From Miltoncostaea oceani (lineage in GTDB: Bacteria; Actinomycetota; Thermoleophilia; Miltoncostaeales; Miltoncostaeaceae), in assembly GCF_018141545.1 (NCBI RefSeq), contig NZ_CP064356.1, positions 2,245,001 to 2,309,000 of the forward strand: 64,000 nt of DNA, given 5' to 3'. Numbering within the stretch: the stretch's first letter is position 1; each line of letters starts with the position of its first letter. The position numbers were made by a program, and so were the translations under genes. Of this stretch, positions 18,915-27,222 are shown piece by piece. The notes below the pieces were generated by a model, which was not told where the DNA came from, did no database searches, and was given only the letters and a program-made list of their open reading frames with translations.

Positions 18915-18936
18915 AAAGTGGACGTGCGTCCGTTTT
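18915..18936. promoter_or_regulatory. Palindromic operator between wrbA and tetR
   Basis: AAA-gt-GGACG-tg-CGTCC-gt-TTT, a 22-base inverted repeat in the 63-base gap between the divergent genes. Size and symmetry fit a TetR-family site covering both promoters. Confidence 0.6.
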
Positions 18937-18958
18937 GACTCCGAGCGATGATGGCGGG

Positions 18959-19588
18959 ATGCCCCCGCGAGGACAACCCCTGGCGCGCCTCGACATGGAC
19001 GGGCGTCCGGTACGCCGCCGACGGCGTGATGCCTCCGCGAACCGCGAACGAATCCTCCGGGCCGCCGACGCGCTCCTGCGCGAACGCGGCGACGCCGTGC
19101 GGATGGAGGACGTCAGCGCCACCGCCGGCGTCGGCAAGGGGACGCTGTACCGCAACTACCCGAGCCGCGCGGCGCTCGCGGAGGCGCTGCTGGACGACAT
19201 CTCCCGCGACCTGCAGGCGCGGGTGCTCGCCGCGGCGGGGCGGCCCGGCGCACCGCCGCTCGACCGCCTGGGCGACGTGGTCGCGATGGCCGGCGAGTTC
19301 ACCGTCGACAACCTCGACCTGCTGTGCCTGGCGCGCGAGGGCCGCCGCGACGACCCCCGCACGACGGCGCCCTACCTGTGGCAGCGCATGGTGGTGACGG
19401 GCCTGCTGCGGGAGGCCGGCCGGGACGCGGGAGGCGGGGGCGGCGACCCCGGGTACCTCCCCGACGCGATCCTCGGGCTGATCGACCCGGCCCTCGTGCG
19501 GCACGGCCTGGAGACGCTCGGCGTCGGGCCGGCCGACCTCGTCGACACGGCCCGCCGGGCGGCCGTGGCGATGGCCCGGGTGCGGTGA
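18959..19588 (+). CDS. TetR-family transcriptional regulator, divergent from wrbA
   Basis: 209 aa. The N-terminal helix-turn-helix begins NRERILRAADALLRERG (about residues 27-43), with recognition helix ATAGVGKGTLYRNYPSR (about 53-69). The C-terminal ligand domain is variable. The start is ATG 18959; a GATGAT hexamer six bases upstream may be a leaderless -10. Most TetR proteins with this layout repress the divergent gene, here wrbA-adh, in response to a small molecule, possibly a quinone or aldehyde. That ligand is a guess. Confidence 0.88.
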   Translation: MPPRGQPLARLDMDGRPVRRRRRDASANRERILRAADALLRERGDAVRMEDVSATAGVGKGTLYRNYPSRAALAEALLDDISRDLQARVLAAAGRPGAPPLDRLGDVVAMAGEFTVDNLDLLCLAREGRRDDPRTTAPYLWQRMVVTGLLREAGRDAGGGGGDPGYLPDAILGLIDPALVRHGLETLGVGPADLVDTARRAAVAMARVR

Positions 19589-19651
19589 ACCGGGGTCCCC
19601 CGGGGTACGTAGGGTGTTCGTCAGGTCGGATCCACCACAGGGGGCGGGAAC

Positions 19652-20347
19652 ATGGCGACACCGGTGCTGCTGGTCCACGGCGCGTGGGCGAAGGGCTGGG
19701 CCTGGGGGTTCGTGCAGGCCGAGCTGGAGAAGCGGGGCGTGACGTCGACCACCGTCGACCTGCCGTCCGCCGACGCCGCGCCGAGCACCATGGCCGACGA
19801 CGCCGCCGCGATCCGCGACGCGCTCGCCGCCCTCGACGCGCCGGCCGTCCTGGTGGGCCACTCCTACGCGGGCGTACCGGTCACCGAGGCCTCCGCGGGC
19901 AACGACCGCGTCGCCCACCTCGTCTACGTGTGCGCCGTGCTGCCCGAGGAGGGGCAGTCCACCGGGAGCCTGATGGGCGAGGACCCGAGCCCGAGCCGCG
20001 TCGGCGAGGCGATCCAGGCGACCGACGACGGCCTCTCCACCCTCTCGGCGGAGGGCGCGAAGGAGATCCTCTTCAACGACGTCAGCCAGGAGACCGCCGA
20101 CCCGATCATCGCGGCGCTCGGCACGCACCGCCTGTCGGTGTTCGGCGAGGCGCCGACCGCCCTCGGCTGGAAGGAGCACCCGAGCACGTACGTGCTGACG
20201 ACGCAGGACCTCGTGTTCTCCCCGGCCCTCCAGCGCCGGATGTCGGCGAACGCCGGCACCGTGGTCGAGGTCGACGCGGGCCACATCCCGCAGCTCTCGC
20301 GCGCCGCCGAGCTGGCCGACGTGATCGCGGCGGCCGCCGGGGCCTGA
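19652..20347 (+). CDS. Alpha/beta hydrolase (esterase-like)
   Basis: 231 aa single-domain hydrolase. Oxyanion-hole motif LLVHGAWAKGW is near the N-terminus, the nucleophile elbow GHSYAG gives Ser at about residue 71, and the catalytic His is probably in DAGHIPQLSRAAELAD near the C-terminus. The pattern resembles salicylate esterase/hydroxynitrile-lyase-like and EstC-type enzymes. A TAGGGT -10 (19610-19615) gives a leader with a GGGGGCGGG ribosome site. It is followed by a long terminator hairpin. Confidence 0.85.
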   Translation: MATPVLLVHGAWAKGWAWGFVQAELEKRGVTSTTVDLPSADAAPSTMADDAAAIRDALAALDAPAVLVGHSYAGVPVTEASAGNDRVAHLVYVCAVLPEEGQSTGSLMGEDPSPSRVGEAIQATDDGLSTLSAEGAKEILFNDVSQETADPIIAALGTHRLSVFGEAPTALGWKEHPSTYVLTTQDLVFSPALQRRMSANAGTVVEVDAGHIPQLSRAAELADVIAAAAGA

Positions 20348-20355
20348 TCGTCGCG

Positions 20356-20391
20356 GGCGGCCCCGCGGGCAGGCCTGCCCGCAGGGCCGCC
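20356..20391. terminator. Bidirectional terminator hairpin
   Basis: A near-perfect 36-base palindrome, GGCGGCCC-c-GCGGGCAGG then CCTGCCCGC-a-GGGCCGCC, with one C:A mismatch, lies between two convergent genes. No T-tract. Confidence 0.6.
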
Positions 20392-20398
20392 GGGGTGC

Positions 20399-20851
20399 TC
20401 AGCCCGGGAGGGGTCGGGTGATCTCGACCCCGTGCGTCGCGGCCAGGGCGACGACGTCCTCCATCGTGGCGCCCTCGGGGACGCGCCCGGCCGCGCGGAC
20501 GAAGCGCTCCATGGCCCCTCCGGGGACGAACGTGACCGAGGCGGTCGCGGCCGAGCCCGACTCGTTCCGGACGGTGTGCTCACGCCCGGCCGGGATGTGG
20601 ACGACGTCCCCCGGGCCGTGCGTGGCGCGCCGCACGACGCCGCCCGCGTCGGCGTCGTAGAAGGTCAGCTCGCCGGTCTCCACCCGGTACACCTCGGCGG
20701 GTGCGTGACGGTGCAGGGCGGGCGGCCCGCCGCCGGCGTGCATGCGCACGTCGATCGCGAGGAGCGCGCCGCCGGTCTCGGCGCTGGAGACGCGGACGAC
20801 GACCTCGTCGCCTCCGACGACGATCCGGTCGGGCGCGGTGTGGCTGCTCAT
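20399..20851 (-). CDS. Cupin-domain protein under probable MarR control
   Basis: 150 aa, one cupin barrel. The metal-binding cupin motifs are visible as PPALHRHAPAEVYRVETGELTF (two His, one Glu) and, later, GPGDVVHIPAGREHTVRN (His). It may act on a small organic substrate or serve as a sensor; the substrate is not evident. ATG 20851 has a strong GGAGG site five bases upstream. Divergent from the MarR gene, with matching sites near each start. Confidence 0.85.
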   Translation of the reverse strand: MSSHTAPDRIVVGGDEVVVRVSSAETGGALLAIDVRMHAGGGPPALHRHAPAEVYRVETGELTFYDADAGGVVRRATHGPGDVVHIPAGREHTVRNESGSAATASVTFVPGGAMERFVRAAGRVPEGATMEDVVALAATHGVEITRPLPG

Positions 20852-20867
20852 GGGGACCTCCGGTGAT

Positions 20868-20921
20868 ATATGCAGGTGGGCTGCGTTCCTTGGCAAAGTG
20901 AAAGGCAGGTACCCTGCATAT
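20868..20921. promoter_or_regulatory. Pair of inverted operator copies between cupin and marR
   Basis: The 17-base pattern GCAGnnnnCCTGCATAT occurs twice in opposite orientation, at 20905-20921 (plus) and 20868-20884 (minus). The plus copy contains GCAGG-tac-CCTGC and covers a TACCCT -10 (20910-20915) and the marR ATG. The minus copy lies before the cupin ribosome site. Autoregulation and co-repression by the MarR protein are inferred. Confidence 0.6.
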
Positions 20922-21372
20922 GTCAAGTCGGTTGCCCGACACCACCGCGCGCGACGCGCCGCCGATCCTCGCCGTGCTGCTCCGTGAGCCCTTCATGGCA
21001 CTCACCGAGCGGGTCACCGCACGTCTCGCCGAGCGGGGGCACCCCGAGGTGCGGCCCGCCCACGGGAACGTGTTCGGGTTCCTCGACGACACCGGGACCC
21101 GGGTCGGGGTCCTCGCCGAGCGCGCCCAGGTGACGCGCCAGTCGATGGCCGAGCTGGTGGCGCACCTGGAGCGCCACGGCTACGTGGAGCAGGTGGCCGA
21201 CCCGTCGGACCGGCGCGCGCGCCTCGTGCGGGCGACGGACCGCGGCCGGGAGGTCTTCGCCCTGGCGCGGCAGGTGAACGCGGAGATCGAGGAGGCGTGG
21301 ACCACGCACCTCGGCGAGGCGCGCATGGCCGCGCTGCGCGAGTCGCTGGAGATGCTGGCGAGCGCCCCCTGA
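20920..21372 (+). CDS. MarR-family transcriptional regulator
   Basis: 150 aa winged helix-turn-helix. The DNA-binding region is GVLAERAQVTRQSMAELVAHLERHGYVEQV (shown in part: AQVTRQSMAELVAHLE, about residues 68-83), followed by the wing DPSDRRARLVRATDRG. Helices at both ends form the dimer. The inner palindrome overlaps its own promoter, so self-repression is likely; the divergent cupin gene would be the target. Confidence 0.9.
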   Translation: MSSRLPDTTARDAPPILAVLLREPFMALTERVTARLAERGHPEVRPAHGNVFGFLDDTGTRVGVLAERAQVTRQSMAELVAHLERHGYVEQVADPSDRRARLVRATDRGREVFALARQVNAEIEEAWTTHLGEARMAALRESLEMLASAP

Positions 21373-21381
21373 GCGGGGCCG

Positions 21382-22548
21382 TCAGCTGAAGGCGCTGAGG
21401 CCGGTGATCTCCCGCCCGACGATGAGGGCGTGGACGACGTCGGTGCCCTCCACCGTCGAGACGACCTCGATGTCGCCGAGGTGCCGGCCGACGTGGTTCT
21501 CGAGGAGGATGCCGTTGCCGCCGAGCAGGTCGCGGGCCTCCCCGACGACGGCGCGGCCGCGGGCGGCGTTGTGCATCTTCGCGAGCGACGCCATCGGCGC
21601 CGTCAGCTTGCCCTCGTCGAGCAGCGCGGCGAGGCGCAGGCAGATGAGGCGCATGCAGGTGAGGTCGGCGAGCATCTTCGCGAGCCGGAACTGGGTGAGC
21701 TGGTACCCCGCGATCGGGGTGCCGAACTGCTCGCGGCCGAGCGTGTACTCGACGGCCATCTCGTATGCCGCGGTCGCGTGGCCGAGGGCGCCCCACGCGA
21801 TGCTCGGGCGGGCCCGCGCCAGCACGGAGGCGGCGTCGTCGAAGCTGGTGGCGCCGGCGAGGCGGTTCTCGGCCGGCACGCGCACGTCGGTGAGGGTGAT
21901 GTCGGCCTGCCACGAGGCGCGCTTCGCCATCTTCCCGGTGATGGTGTGGGCCTCGACCCCGGGTGTCCCCTTCTCCACGACGTAGGCGCCGACGTCGCCG
22001 GCGCCGTCCCGCGCCCAGACGATCATGAGGTCGGCGAACATGGCGTTGCCGATCCACCGCTTCGCGCCGTCGATGACGTAGCCGTCGCCGAGGTGCCGGG
22101 CGCGCGTCTCGAGCGTCACGGCGTCCGACCCGTGGTCCGGCTCGGTGAGGGCGAACGCGCCGATCAGCTCGAGGCGCGCCATCGGGCCGAGCCAGCGCTC
22201 CTTCTGCTCCTCCGAGCCGAGCAGGGCGATCGCCGTCATCGCGAGGCCCGAGTGGACGCCGTGGAAGGTGCTGACGCTGCCGTCGCCGCGGGCGAGCTCC
22301 ATCGACACGAGACCGGCGGCGAGGGGCGACAGGCCCGGCAGCCCGTGGCCGGTGAAGGTGCCGCCGCAGACGTTCAGCGCCGCGAGCTTCGGCAGCAGGG
22401 GGAAGGGGAACTCCGCCCGCTCCCAGTAGCCGTTGATGACCGGGAGGACGTCCTCGTCGCAGAACCGCCGGACGCGGTCGCGGACGTCGCGCTCCTCGTC
22501 GGTGAGCAGGTCCTCGGTGAGGAAGAGGTCGCTCGAGGTCGGGTCCAC
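21382..22548 (-). CDS. Acyl-CoA dehydrogenase, glutaryl-CoA dehydrogenase type
   Basis: FAD flavoprotein of 388 aa. FAD-binding motifs are FALTEPDHGSDA (about residues 134-145) and WIGNAMFADLMIVWARD. The C-terminal VEGTDVVHALIVGREITG closely matches the glutaryl-CoA dehydrogenase segment that carries the catalytic Glu (EGT). It therefore probably oxidises a glutaryl-CoA-like or branched acyl-CoA; decarboxylation is not certain. GTG 22548 has AGGAG upstream. No electron-transfer flavoprotein gene is nearby. Confidence 0.88.
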   Translation of the reverse strand: MDPTSSDLFLTEDLLTDEERDVRDRVRRFCDEDVLPVINGYWERAEFPFPLLPKLAALNVCGGTFTGHGLPGLSPLAAGLVSMELARGDGSVSTFHGVHSGLAMTAIALLGSEEQKERWLGPMARLELIGAFALTEPDHGSDAVTLETRARHLGDGYVIDGAKRWIGNAMFADLMIVWARDGAGDVGAYVVEKGTPGVEAHTITGKMAKRASWQADITLTDVRVPAENRLAGATSFDDAASVLARARPSIAWGALGHATAAYEMAVEYTLGREQFGTPIAGYQLTQFRLAKMLADLTCMRLICLRLAALLDEGKLTAPMASLAKMHNAARGRAVVGEARDLLGGNGILLENHVGRHLGDIEVVSTVEGTDVVHALIVGREITGLSAFS

Positions 22549-22669
22549 GTGCGCTCCTGGGTGCCGACGCCGCCTCCGGGTGGACGGATCGCCCGGAAGC
22601 CTGCCAGGGTTGGGGACCCCCGGTGCACCCGGGGCGACGAGCCGGTTCCGATACGACGGGGAGATCCGC

Positions 22670-22810
22670 ATGGCCCAGTGCGCGCACACGAGCTGCACCT
22701 GCGACGCGAAGAAGGGCGAGCGCTTCTGCTCGCCGTGGTGCGAGGCCAACGCGAAGGCGCCGGAGTGCCACTGCCACCACGACTCCTGCGACGCGCCCCA
22801 CCACCACTAG
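22670..22810 (+). CDS. Small bacterial metallothionein
   Basis: 46 aa with nine Cys and five His (CAHTSCTCDAKKGERFC, then CEANAKAPECHCHHDSC), the pattern of SmtA/MymT-like actinobacterial metallothioneins that bind Zn, Cd or Cu in the cytosol. It is too short for many gene callers. ATG 22670 has a GGAG site six bases upstream. It is divergent from the acyl-CoA dehydrogenase and ends at a perfect hairpin shared with convergent clpP2. Confidence 0.88.
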   Translation: MAQCAHTSCTCDAKKGERFCSPWCEANAKAPECHCHHDSCDAPHHH

Positions 22811-22815
22811 CCCGT

Positions 22816-22849
22816 GGCCCGGCGGGCGGGGCGCACCGCCCGCCGGGCC
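22816..22849. terminator. Perfect 14-bp bidirectional terminator hairpin
   Basis: GGCCCGGCGGGCGG and its exact complement separated by a six-base loop, between the convergent metallothionein and clpP2 genes. No T-tract on either strand. Confidence 0.65.
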
Positions 22850-22855
22850 GCCCGC

Positions 22856-23503
22856 TCAGCCGGCCGCCGGGCCGTCCCCCTCCCCCGCCGGCACCCGGAA
22901 GCCCGTCGGGACCGTCGTGAGGTCGTGGGAGCTGATGACCCGGTCCACCAGCCCGTAGTCGCGGGCCTGCGCGGCGGTGAAGAACCGGTCGCGCTCCATG
23001 TCCCGGTGCACCTCCTCGGTGCTGCGGCCGGTGTGGCGGGCGTAGATCTCGTCGACCTCCCGGCGCAGGGCGATCGTCTCCCGGGCGTGGATCTCGATGT
23101 CGGTCGCCTGGCCCTGGTACCCGCCGCTCGGCTGGTGGATCAGGATGCGGCTGCTCGGCAGGGCCATCCGCTTGCCCGGGGCGCCGCCCGCGAGGAGCAG
23201 CGAGCCCATGCTCATCGCGACCCCGAAGCAGATCGTCTGCACGTCGGGCCGGATGAACTGCATCGTGTCGTAGATCGCGAGGCCGGCGTAGACGACCCCG
23301 CCCGGCGAGTTGATGTAGAGCGACACGTCCTTGTCGGGGTCGTCGCTCTCGAGGTGCAGCAACTGTGCGACCACGAGGTTCGCGACGGCGTCGTCGATCG
23401 GGGTGCCGATGAAGACGATGCGCTCGTTCAGCAGGCGGGAGTAGATGTCGAACGAGCGCTCCCCGCGCGGGCTCTGCTCGACCACCATCGGGATCAGGGG
23501 CAT
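22856..23503 (-). CDS. clpP2: ATP-dependent Clp protease proteolytic subunit (copy 2)
   Basis: 215 aa, very close to the first ClpP, with the triad Ser98 ([11 protein letters not shown]), His123 (LIHQPSGGY) and Asp172 (ERDRFFTA). The C-terminal extension is longer. It is not linked to clpX but stands divergent from an SRPBCC-ArsR pair whose operators overlap its promoter, so it may be induced on demand. ATG 23503 has GAGAGGATAG upstream. In actinobacteria two ClpP types usually assemble together. Confidence 0.94.
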   Translation of the reverse strand: MPLIPMVVEQSPRGERSFDIYSRLLNERIVFIGTPIDDAVANLVVAQLLHLESDDPDKDVSLYINSPGGVVYAGLAIYDTMQFIRPDVQTICFGVAMSMGSLLLAGGAPGKRMALPSSRILIHQPSGGYQGQATDIEIHARETIALRREVDEIYARHTGRSTEEVHRDMERDRFFTAAQARDYGLVDRVISSHDLTTVPTGFRVPAGEGDGPAAG

Positions 23504-23520
23504 CTCGGCTATCCTCTCGG

Positions 23521-23559
23521 CAACTGGTTGGTTGTCAGACGATAGCAACCGAATGGTTG
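23521..23559. promoter_or_regulatory. Two direct operator copies between clpP2 and the ArsR operon
   Basis: CAACCGAATGGTTG (23546-23559, inverted repeat CAACC/GGTTG) and CAACTGGTTGGTTG (23521-23534) agree at 11 of 14 positions and lie 25 bases apart. This matches the style of ArsR-family autorepressor sites. A minus-strand TATCGT (23540-23545) between them could be the clpP2 -10. Confidence 0.55.
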
Positions 23560-23574
23560 TCGAAGGGAGCCGAT

Positions 23575-23871
23575 GTGGGCGTCCGCCGCGAGACCGATGT
23601 CGAGGCCACCCCCGAGGAGGTGTGGGAGGCCCTCTCCACCGAGGAGGGCCGCGAGCGCTGGCTCGACGAGCCGGGACGCGAGGTGGTGGTCGAGGTCGCC
23701 GACGCGCCGCACCGCCTCGTGTGGTGGTGGTGGGAGGGCGACGAACCCGCGACCCGGGTCGAGTTCCTCGTCGTCCCCGCCCCGGCGGGGACCCGCGTCG
23801 TCGTCACCGAGACCTCCCCCGTCGTCCCCATGGCCCGCCTCGCGGCCGCGTTCGCCCCGGCGTACGCGTGA
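23575..23871 (+). CDS. SRPBCC/AHSA1-domain protein
   Basis: 98 aa START-like hydrophobic-pocket protein (Activator of Hsp90 ATPase type), shorter than the usual 140-160. [19 protein letters not shown] begins the first strand and helix. The rest is a Trp-rich beta sheet. It is co-transcribed with, and overlaps by four bases, an ArsR regulator, a very common pairing in actinobacteria whose ligand is unknown. GTG 23575 has GGGAG four bases upstream. Confidence 0.82.
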   Translation: MGVRRETDVEATPEEVWEALSTEEGRERWLDEPGREVVVEVADAPHRLVWWWWEGDEPATRVEFLVVPAPAGTRVVVTETSPVVPMARLAAAFAPAYA

Positions 23872-24197
23872 GCGACCCGCTCGGAGCGGTGCTCGGCGCG
23901 CTCGCCGACCCGACGCGCCGCGAGATGGTCGAGGTGCTCCTCGCCGACGGCGTCACGAGCGTGCCGTCGCTGACCGGTCGCTTCCCCATCACGCGGCAGG
24001 CCGTCGCGAAGCACCTCGCGACCCTCGACGACGCCGGACTCGTCGAGCGCGTCGACGGCGCGGGGAGGGAGGTGCGCTACCGGCTGCGGCCCGGCGCCCT
24101 CGCGCCCGCCGCGGACTGGGTGCGCGCCGCCGAGTCGGCGTGGGACGGGCGGCTCGGCCGCCTCAAGCGCGCCGTCGAGGGGGACCCGGCGGCGTAG
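23868..24197 (+). CDS. ArsR-family transcriptional regulator
   Basis: 109 aa winged helix. LGALADPTRREMVEVLL is the typical first helix and ITRQAVAKHLATLDDAGLVE the recognition helix (about residues 41-60). The wing GAGREVRYRL follows. No metal-binding Cys pair is visible, so it is the metal-independent type that works with an SRPBCC partner. The GTG overlaps the SRPBCC stop (GTGA). It likely represses its own operon and divergent clpP2 through the operators at 23521-23559. Confidence 0.9.
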   Translation: MSDPLGAVLGALADPTRREMVEVLLADGVTSVPSLTGRFPITRQAVAKHLATLDDAGLVERVDGAGREVRYRLRPGALAPAADWVRAAESAWDGRLGRLKRAVEGDPAA

Positions 24198-24216
24198 CGG
24201 CGCCCGCGGACCCGGC

Positions 24217-25127
24217 TCAGCGCGTCGCGGTGTGCTCCAGGATCGCGGGCACCACGACGTCCCAGACCGGCCGCGGCGGCACCTCGTGCCCCACGCCGTC
24301 GAGCAGGATCAGGCGGGCGCCGGGGATCCGCCGGGCGAGCGCCTCGCCGTGGGCGGGCGGGAACAGGGGGTCGTCGCGCCCGTGGAGCACGAGGGCCGGC
24401 GCGGTGATCGACGTGATCGCGCCGCGCGGCGGCGGGCCCTCGTCGAGGAGCCCGTGGTTGGTCAGGGTCGCCGCGATGTCGCGCGTCCGGTCGAAAACGG
24501 CCCCGGCGAGCGCGCGGACCTCCGCCTCGTCGACCCCGAGGCCACCCGCGTACCGCCGCTCGTCGGCGAGGAACGCCCGGATCACCGCCTCCGGTCGTCG
24601 GGGTCCGGCGGCGGGGCCGGCTCCTCGGCGACGGCCGCCTGCAGCGCCGCCGACGGCGGGGGCAGGTCGGGCTCGCCCGGGTCCCCGGGGCCGATGGGAC
24701 TGGTGGACATGAGGGTGACCGACGCCACGCGACCGGGGTGGTCCACGGCGACGCGCTGGACGATGCCGCCGCCCATCGAGACCCCCGCCAGGTGGGCGCG
24801 TGCGATCCCGAGGGCGTCGAGGACGCCGACCACGTCGGCCGCGAGGTCGGCCCCGTCGTAGCCGGGCCGGCCCGCCGGGTAGCTCACCGACTGGCCCGTG
24901 TCGCGCAGGTCGTACCGCACGACCCGGCGGCCGCCGCGCGCGATCGCGGCGCAGAAGCCGTCGCGCCACCAGTCCATCGGGGCGCCCGCGCCGCCGACCA
25001 GGACGACGGCGGGGTCGGCGTCGTCGCCGAACGTCTGGACGCAGATCCCCACCCCGCCGACCGGGACGACCGTCCGCGCCGACCGGGCCACGTCCGGCGC
25101 CCCCCGACCGCCCGTCCCGTCCGCCAT
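24217..25127 (-). pseudogene. Alpha/beta hydrolase interrupted by a frameshift
   Basis: Two frames together form one hydrolase of about 303 aa. The N-terminal half (from ATG 25127, strong GGGGAGGGG site) has VVLVGGAGAPMDWW, the nucleophile elbow GVSMGGG and YDLRDTGQS. The C-terminal half has LVLHGRDDPLFPP (acid) and LDGVGHEVPP (His). The frame changes near 24594, where DPDD-PEAVIRAF would be restored by one extra C (minus strand). With that base the length is an exact multiple of three. This is either a real pseudogene or a single-base sequencing error. Confidence 0.8.
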
Positions 25128-25165
25128 CGCCCCTCCCCCGTCCGTCCCGGCTGCGCCTCCCGGCC

Positions 25166-26134
25166 CTACCGGGTGACGCGCACGACCTCGCCGGCGCCGA
25201 GCAGTCGCTCACCGACGGCGGTGACGACGCGCAGGCGCCCCAGCTCGTCGGTCCCGGCGCAGGTGCCGACGACCTCCTCGTCGCCGAGGCTGACGGTGAC
25301 GCCGTGGCCGGCGAGCGCGTCGCGGGCGGCGAACGCCGCGAGGACGCCGGCCGCGCCGCCGGCGGTCCACTCCGCGTAGCGGCGGCCGACCGCCGCCATC
25401 AGGGCGACGAGCAGATCGGCGCGGGCGGGGGGGTCGCCCCCGTCGGCGAGGGAGCCGGGCGTCCAGCGGGCGTCCTCGAGGGGCGGCGCGGCGCGGACGT
25501 TCACGCCGATCCCCGCGACGGCCCAGGCGACGCGCTCCTGGTCGGCGGACATCTCGCAGAGGATGCCGGCGACCTTGCGGGCATCGATGAGGATGTCGTT
25601 CGGCCACACGATGCGGGCGTCGTCGCCGAGGGCGTCCGCGGCGCCGACCGCCACGACCAGCGGGAGCAGGGCGACGTCGACGGGGGCGACGGGCGGCCGC
25701 ATCAGCACCGACACCAGCAGGGCGTCCCCGCGGCCCGCGAGCCACGCACGGCCGCGGCGGCCGCGGCCGGCGCTCTGGCGGTCGGCGCCGACGATCGTCC
25801 CCTCCGGGGCGCCCGCACGCGCCCGCTCGGTGAGGTCGTCGTTCGTGGAGCCGGTCTCCGCGGACCAGGCGACCGGACCCGCGAGGGGCGGCGTGAGCCG
25901 GGGGGCGACGAGCGACGGCACGACGGGGTCCTCGTCGTCGCCCAGCCGGTAGCCGTCGTGGGCGCTGACGATCGCGACGCCCTCGCGGCGGAGGGCCTCG
26001 ACGTGCCGGTGGACGGCGGCGCGGGAGCACCCGAGGTCGCCGGCGAGGGCCTCACCCGACACGCCGCCGCGGCCCGCCCGGACGAGGGCCTCCATCACGC
26101 GTTCGCGGCGTTCCGCGGTCCCGGGGACGGTCAC
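25166..26134 (-). CDS. birA: Biotin protein ligase with repressor domain
   Basis: Makes biotinyl-AMP and transfers biotin to carboxylase carrier domains; the helix-turn-helix lets it also repress transcription. It is 322 aa. The N-terminal winged helix is SGEALAGDLGCSRAAVHRHV (about residues 25-44). The catalytic domain has ETGSTNDDL, the biotin/ATP loop QSAGRGRRGR and VWPNDILIDARKVAGIL. The C-terminal SH3-like domain contains GDEEVVGTCAGTD. GTG start at 26134 with GGGAGG upstream. Confidence 0.95.
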   Translation of the reverse strand: MTVPGTAERRERVMEALVRAGRGGVSGEALAGDLGCSRAAVHRHVEALRREGVAIVSAHDGYRLGDDEDPVVPSLVAPRLTPPLAGPVAWSAETGSTNDDLTERARAGAPEGTIVGADRQSAGRGRRGRAWLAGRGDALLVSVLMRPPVAPVDVALLPLVVAVGAADALGDDARIVWPNDILIDARKVAGILCEMSADQERVAWAVAGIGVNVRAAPPLEDARWTPGSLADGGDPPARADLLVALMAAVGRRYAEWTAGGAAGVLAAFAARDALAGHGVTVSLGDEEVVGTCAGTDELGRLRVVTAVGERLLGAGEVVRVTR

Positions 26135-26261
26135 GGGGTCATCCTCCCACCTGCGGCCGGCGCGCGGGGCCGGACTCAGCCGGCGGGGGCGCCGCGCGCC
26201 CGGCCGACGTCGGCGACCTGCAGGATCGGGAACGGACCGCGGAAACGGGTCCCCACCCGGG

Positions 26262-26519
26262 CTACACCCGGGTCGGTCGCGGCAGCGTGAGCACGACGAC
26301 CTCGGCGCCGAGGCGGCGCGACCACTCCCACTCCCCGTCGAGGTCGTCGGAGGTCAGGACCACCCCCGTGTCGCCGTCCGCGACGATACCGTCGACCTCC
26401 CAGGCCGCCGCCTCGCGGACGTCCACGCCGTCGCGCACCAGCCACTCGTGCAGCATCCGCCGCACCGGTGAGGGCGAGAGCACGAGGACCACCCGGTCGA
26501 CGGGGCGTGCGCCACGCAT
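26262..26519 (-). CDS. Small hypothetical protein (receiver-like strand pattern)
   Basis: 85 aa, unrecognised. It begins MRGARPVDRVVLVLSPSPVR, and alternating hydrophobic strands and helices with DDLDGEWEWSRRL and VVVLTLP suggest half of a Rossmann or receiver-like fold. No phosphorylatable Asp can be assigned. It stands alone between birA and the RCK genes. Its downstream gap (26135-26261) holds nothing recognised. Confidence 0.55.
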   Translation of the reverse strand: MRGARPVDRVVLVLSPSPVRRMLHEWLVRDGVDVREAAAWEVDGIVADGDTGVVLTSDDLDGEWEWSRRLGAEVVVLTLPRPTRV

Positions 26520-26559
26520 GATCGCGCGCTACCCCGGCGGGCCGGTGGTCAAACAGGCG

Positions 26560-27222
26560 TCAGCGGCCGAGGAGGATCCCACGGACCTCGTCCTCGCGTC
26601 CGGGCTCCAGGATCGCCAGCACCTGGTCGCCCGCGGCCAGCACGGTCTTGCCCGCGGCGAGCTCGGCGGTGCCGTCGCGGACGACCGAGATCAGGCGCGA
26701 CCCGGTCGGCAGGCCGATCGCGTCGACGGCCTTGCCGATGCACGGACAGCTCGGGTCGATCTCGACCTCGATGATCTCGAGGTTCTCGCCGCGCAGCTCC
26801 AGCAGATGCACCAGGTCGTGCTCCGGCACCTCGTGCTCGATCAGCGCCATGATCCGCGCCGTCGGGCACACCGTCGGCGAGATGCCGAGCAGGTCGAAGT
26901 GCACCTGGTTGCGCGGGTCGTTGACCCGGGCGATCACCTTCTGGACCCCGTAGCGCTCCTGGGCGAGCTGGGCGATCACGAGGTTGTCCTCGTCGTCGCC
27001 GGTCACCGCCACCACGATGTCGGGCGGGCGGGCCACGCCGGCGCGCTCCAGCACGTAGAGCTCGGTCCCGTCGCCGTGGATGACGCGGTGGCCGAACTCG
27101 GCCTCCAGCGTGTCCGCGCGCTCGTGGCCGCTCTCGATGAGCACGACCTCCTGGTCGCGCTCCATCAGCGAGCGCGTCACGTTCGCGCCCACCTTCCCGC
27201 CCCCGACGATGATCGCGAACAT
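26560..27222 (-). CDS. ceoB: TrkA/RCK potassium-transport regulator with RCK-N and RCK-C domains
   Basis: 220 aa. The NAD-binding RCK-N domain starts FAIIVGGGKVGANVTRSL (GxGxxG type, about residues 2-19), followed by VIHGDGT and VAVTGDDEDNLVIAQLA. The TrkA-C domain runs from about residue 145. Such proteins gate K+ transporters by binding NAD(H), ATP or c-di-AMP. The ATG overlaps the preceding stop by one base. With the next gene this resembles the ceoB-ceoC pair of mycobacteria; the symbol is by analogy. Confidence 0.9.
   Translation of the reverse strand: MFAIIVGGGKVGANVTRSLMERDQEVVLIESGHERADTLEAEFGHRVIHGDGTELYVLERAGVARPPDIVVAVTGDDEDNLVIAQLAQERYGVQKVIARVNDPRNQVHFDLLGISPTVCPTARIMALIEHEVPEHDLVHLLELRGENLEIIEVEIDPSCPCIGKAVDAIGLPTGSRLISVVRDGTAELAAGKTVLAAGDQVLAILEPGREDEVRGILLGR

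Noticed and set aside
26176-26445. A minus-strand frame extending past the small 85-aa gene
   Set aside because: Different frame from the gene, Gly/Arg-rich and without recognisable features.
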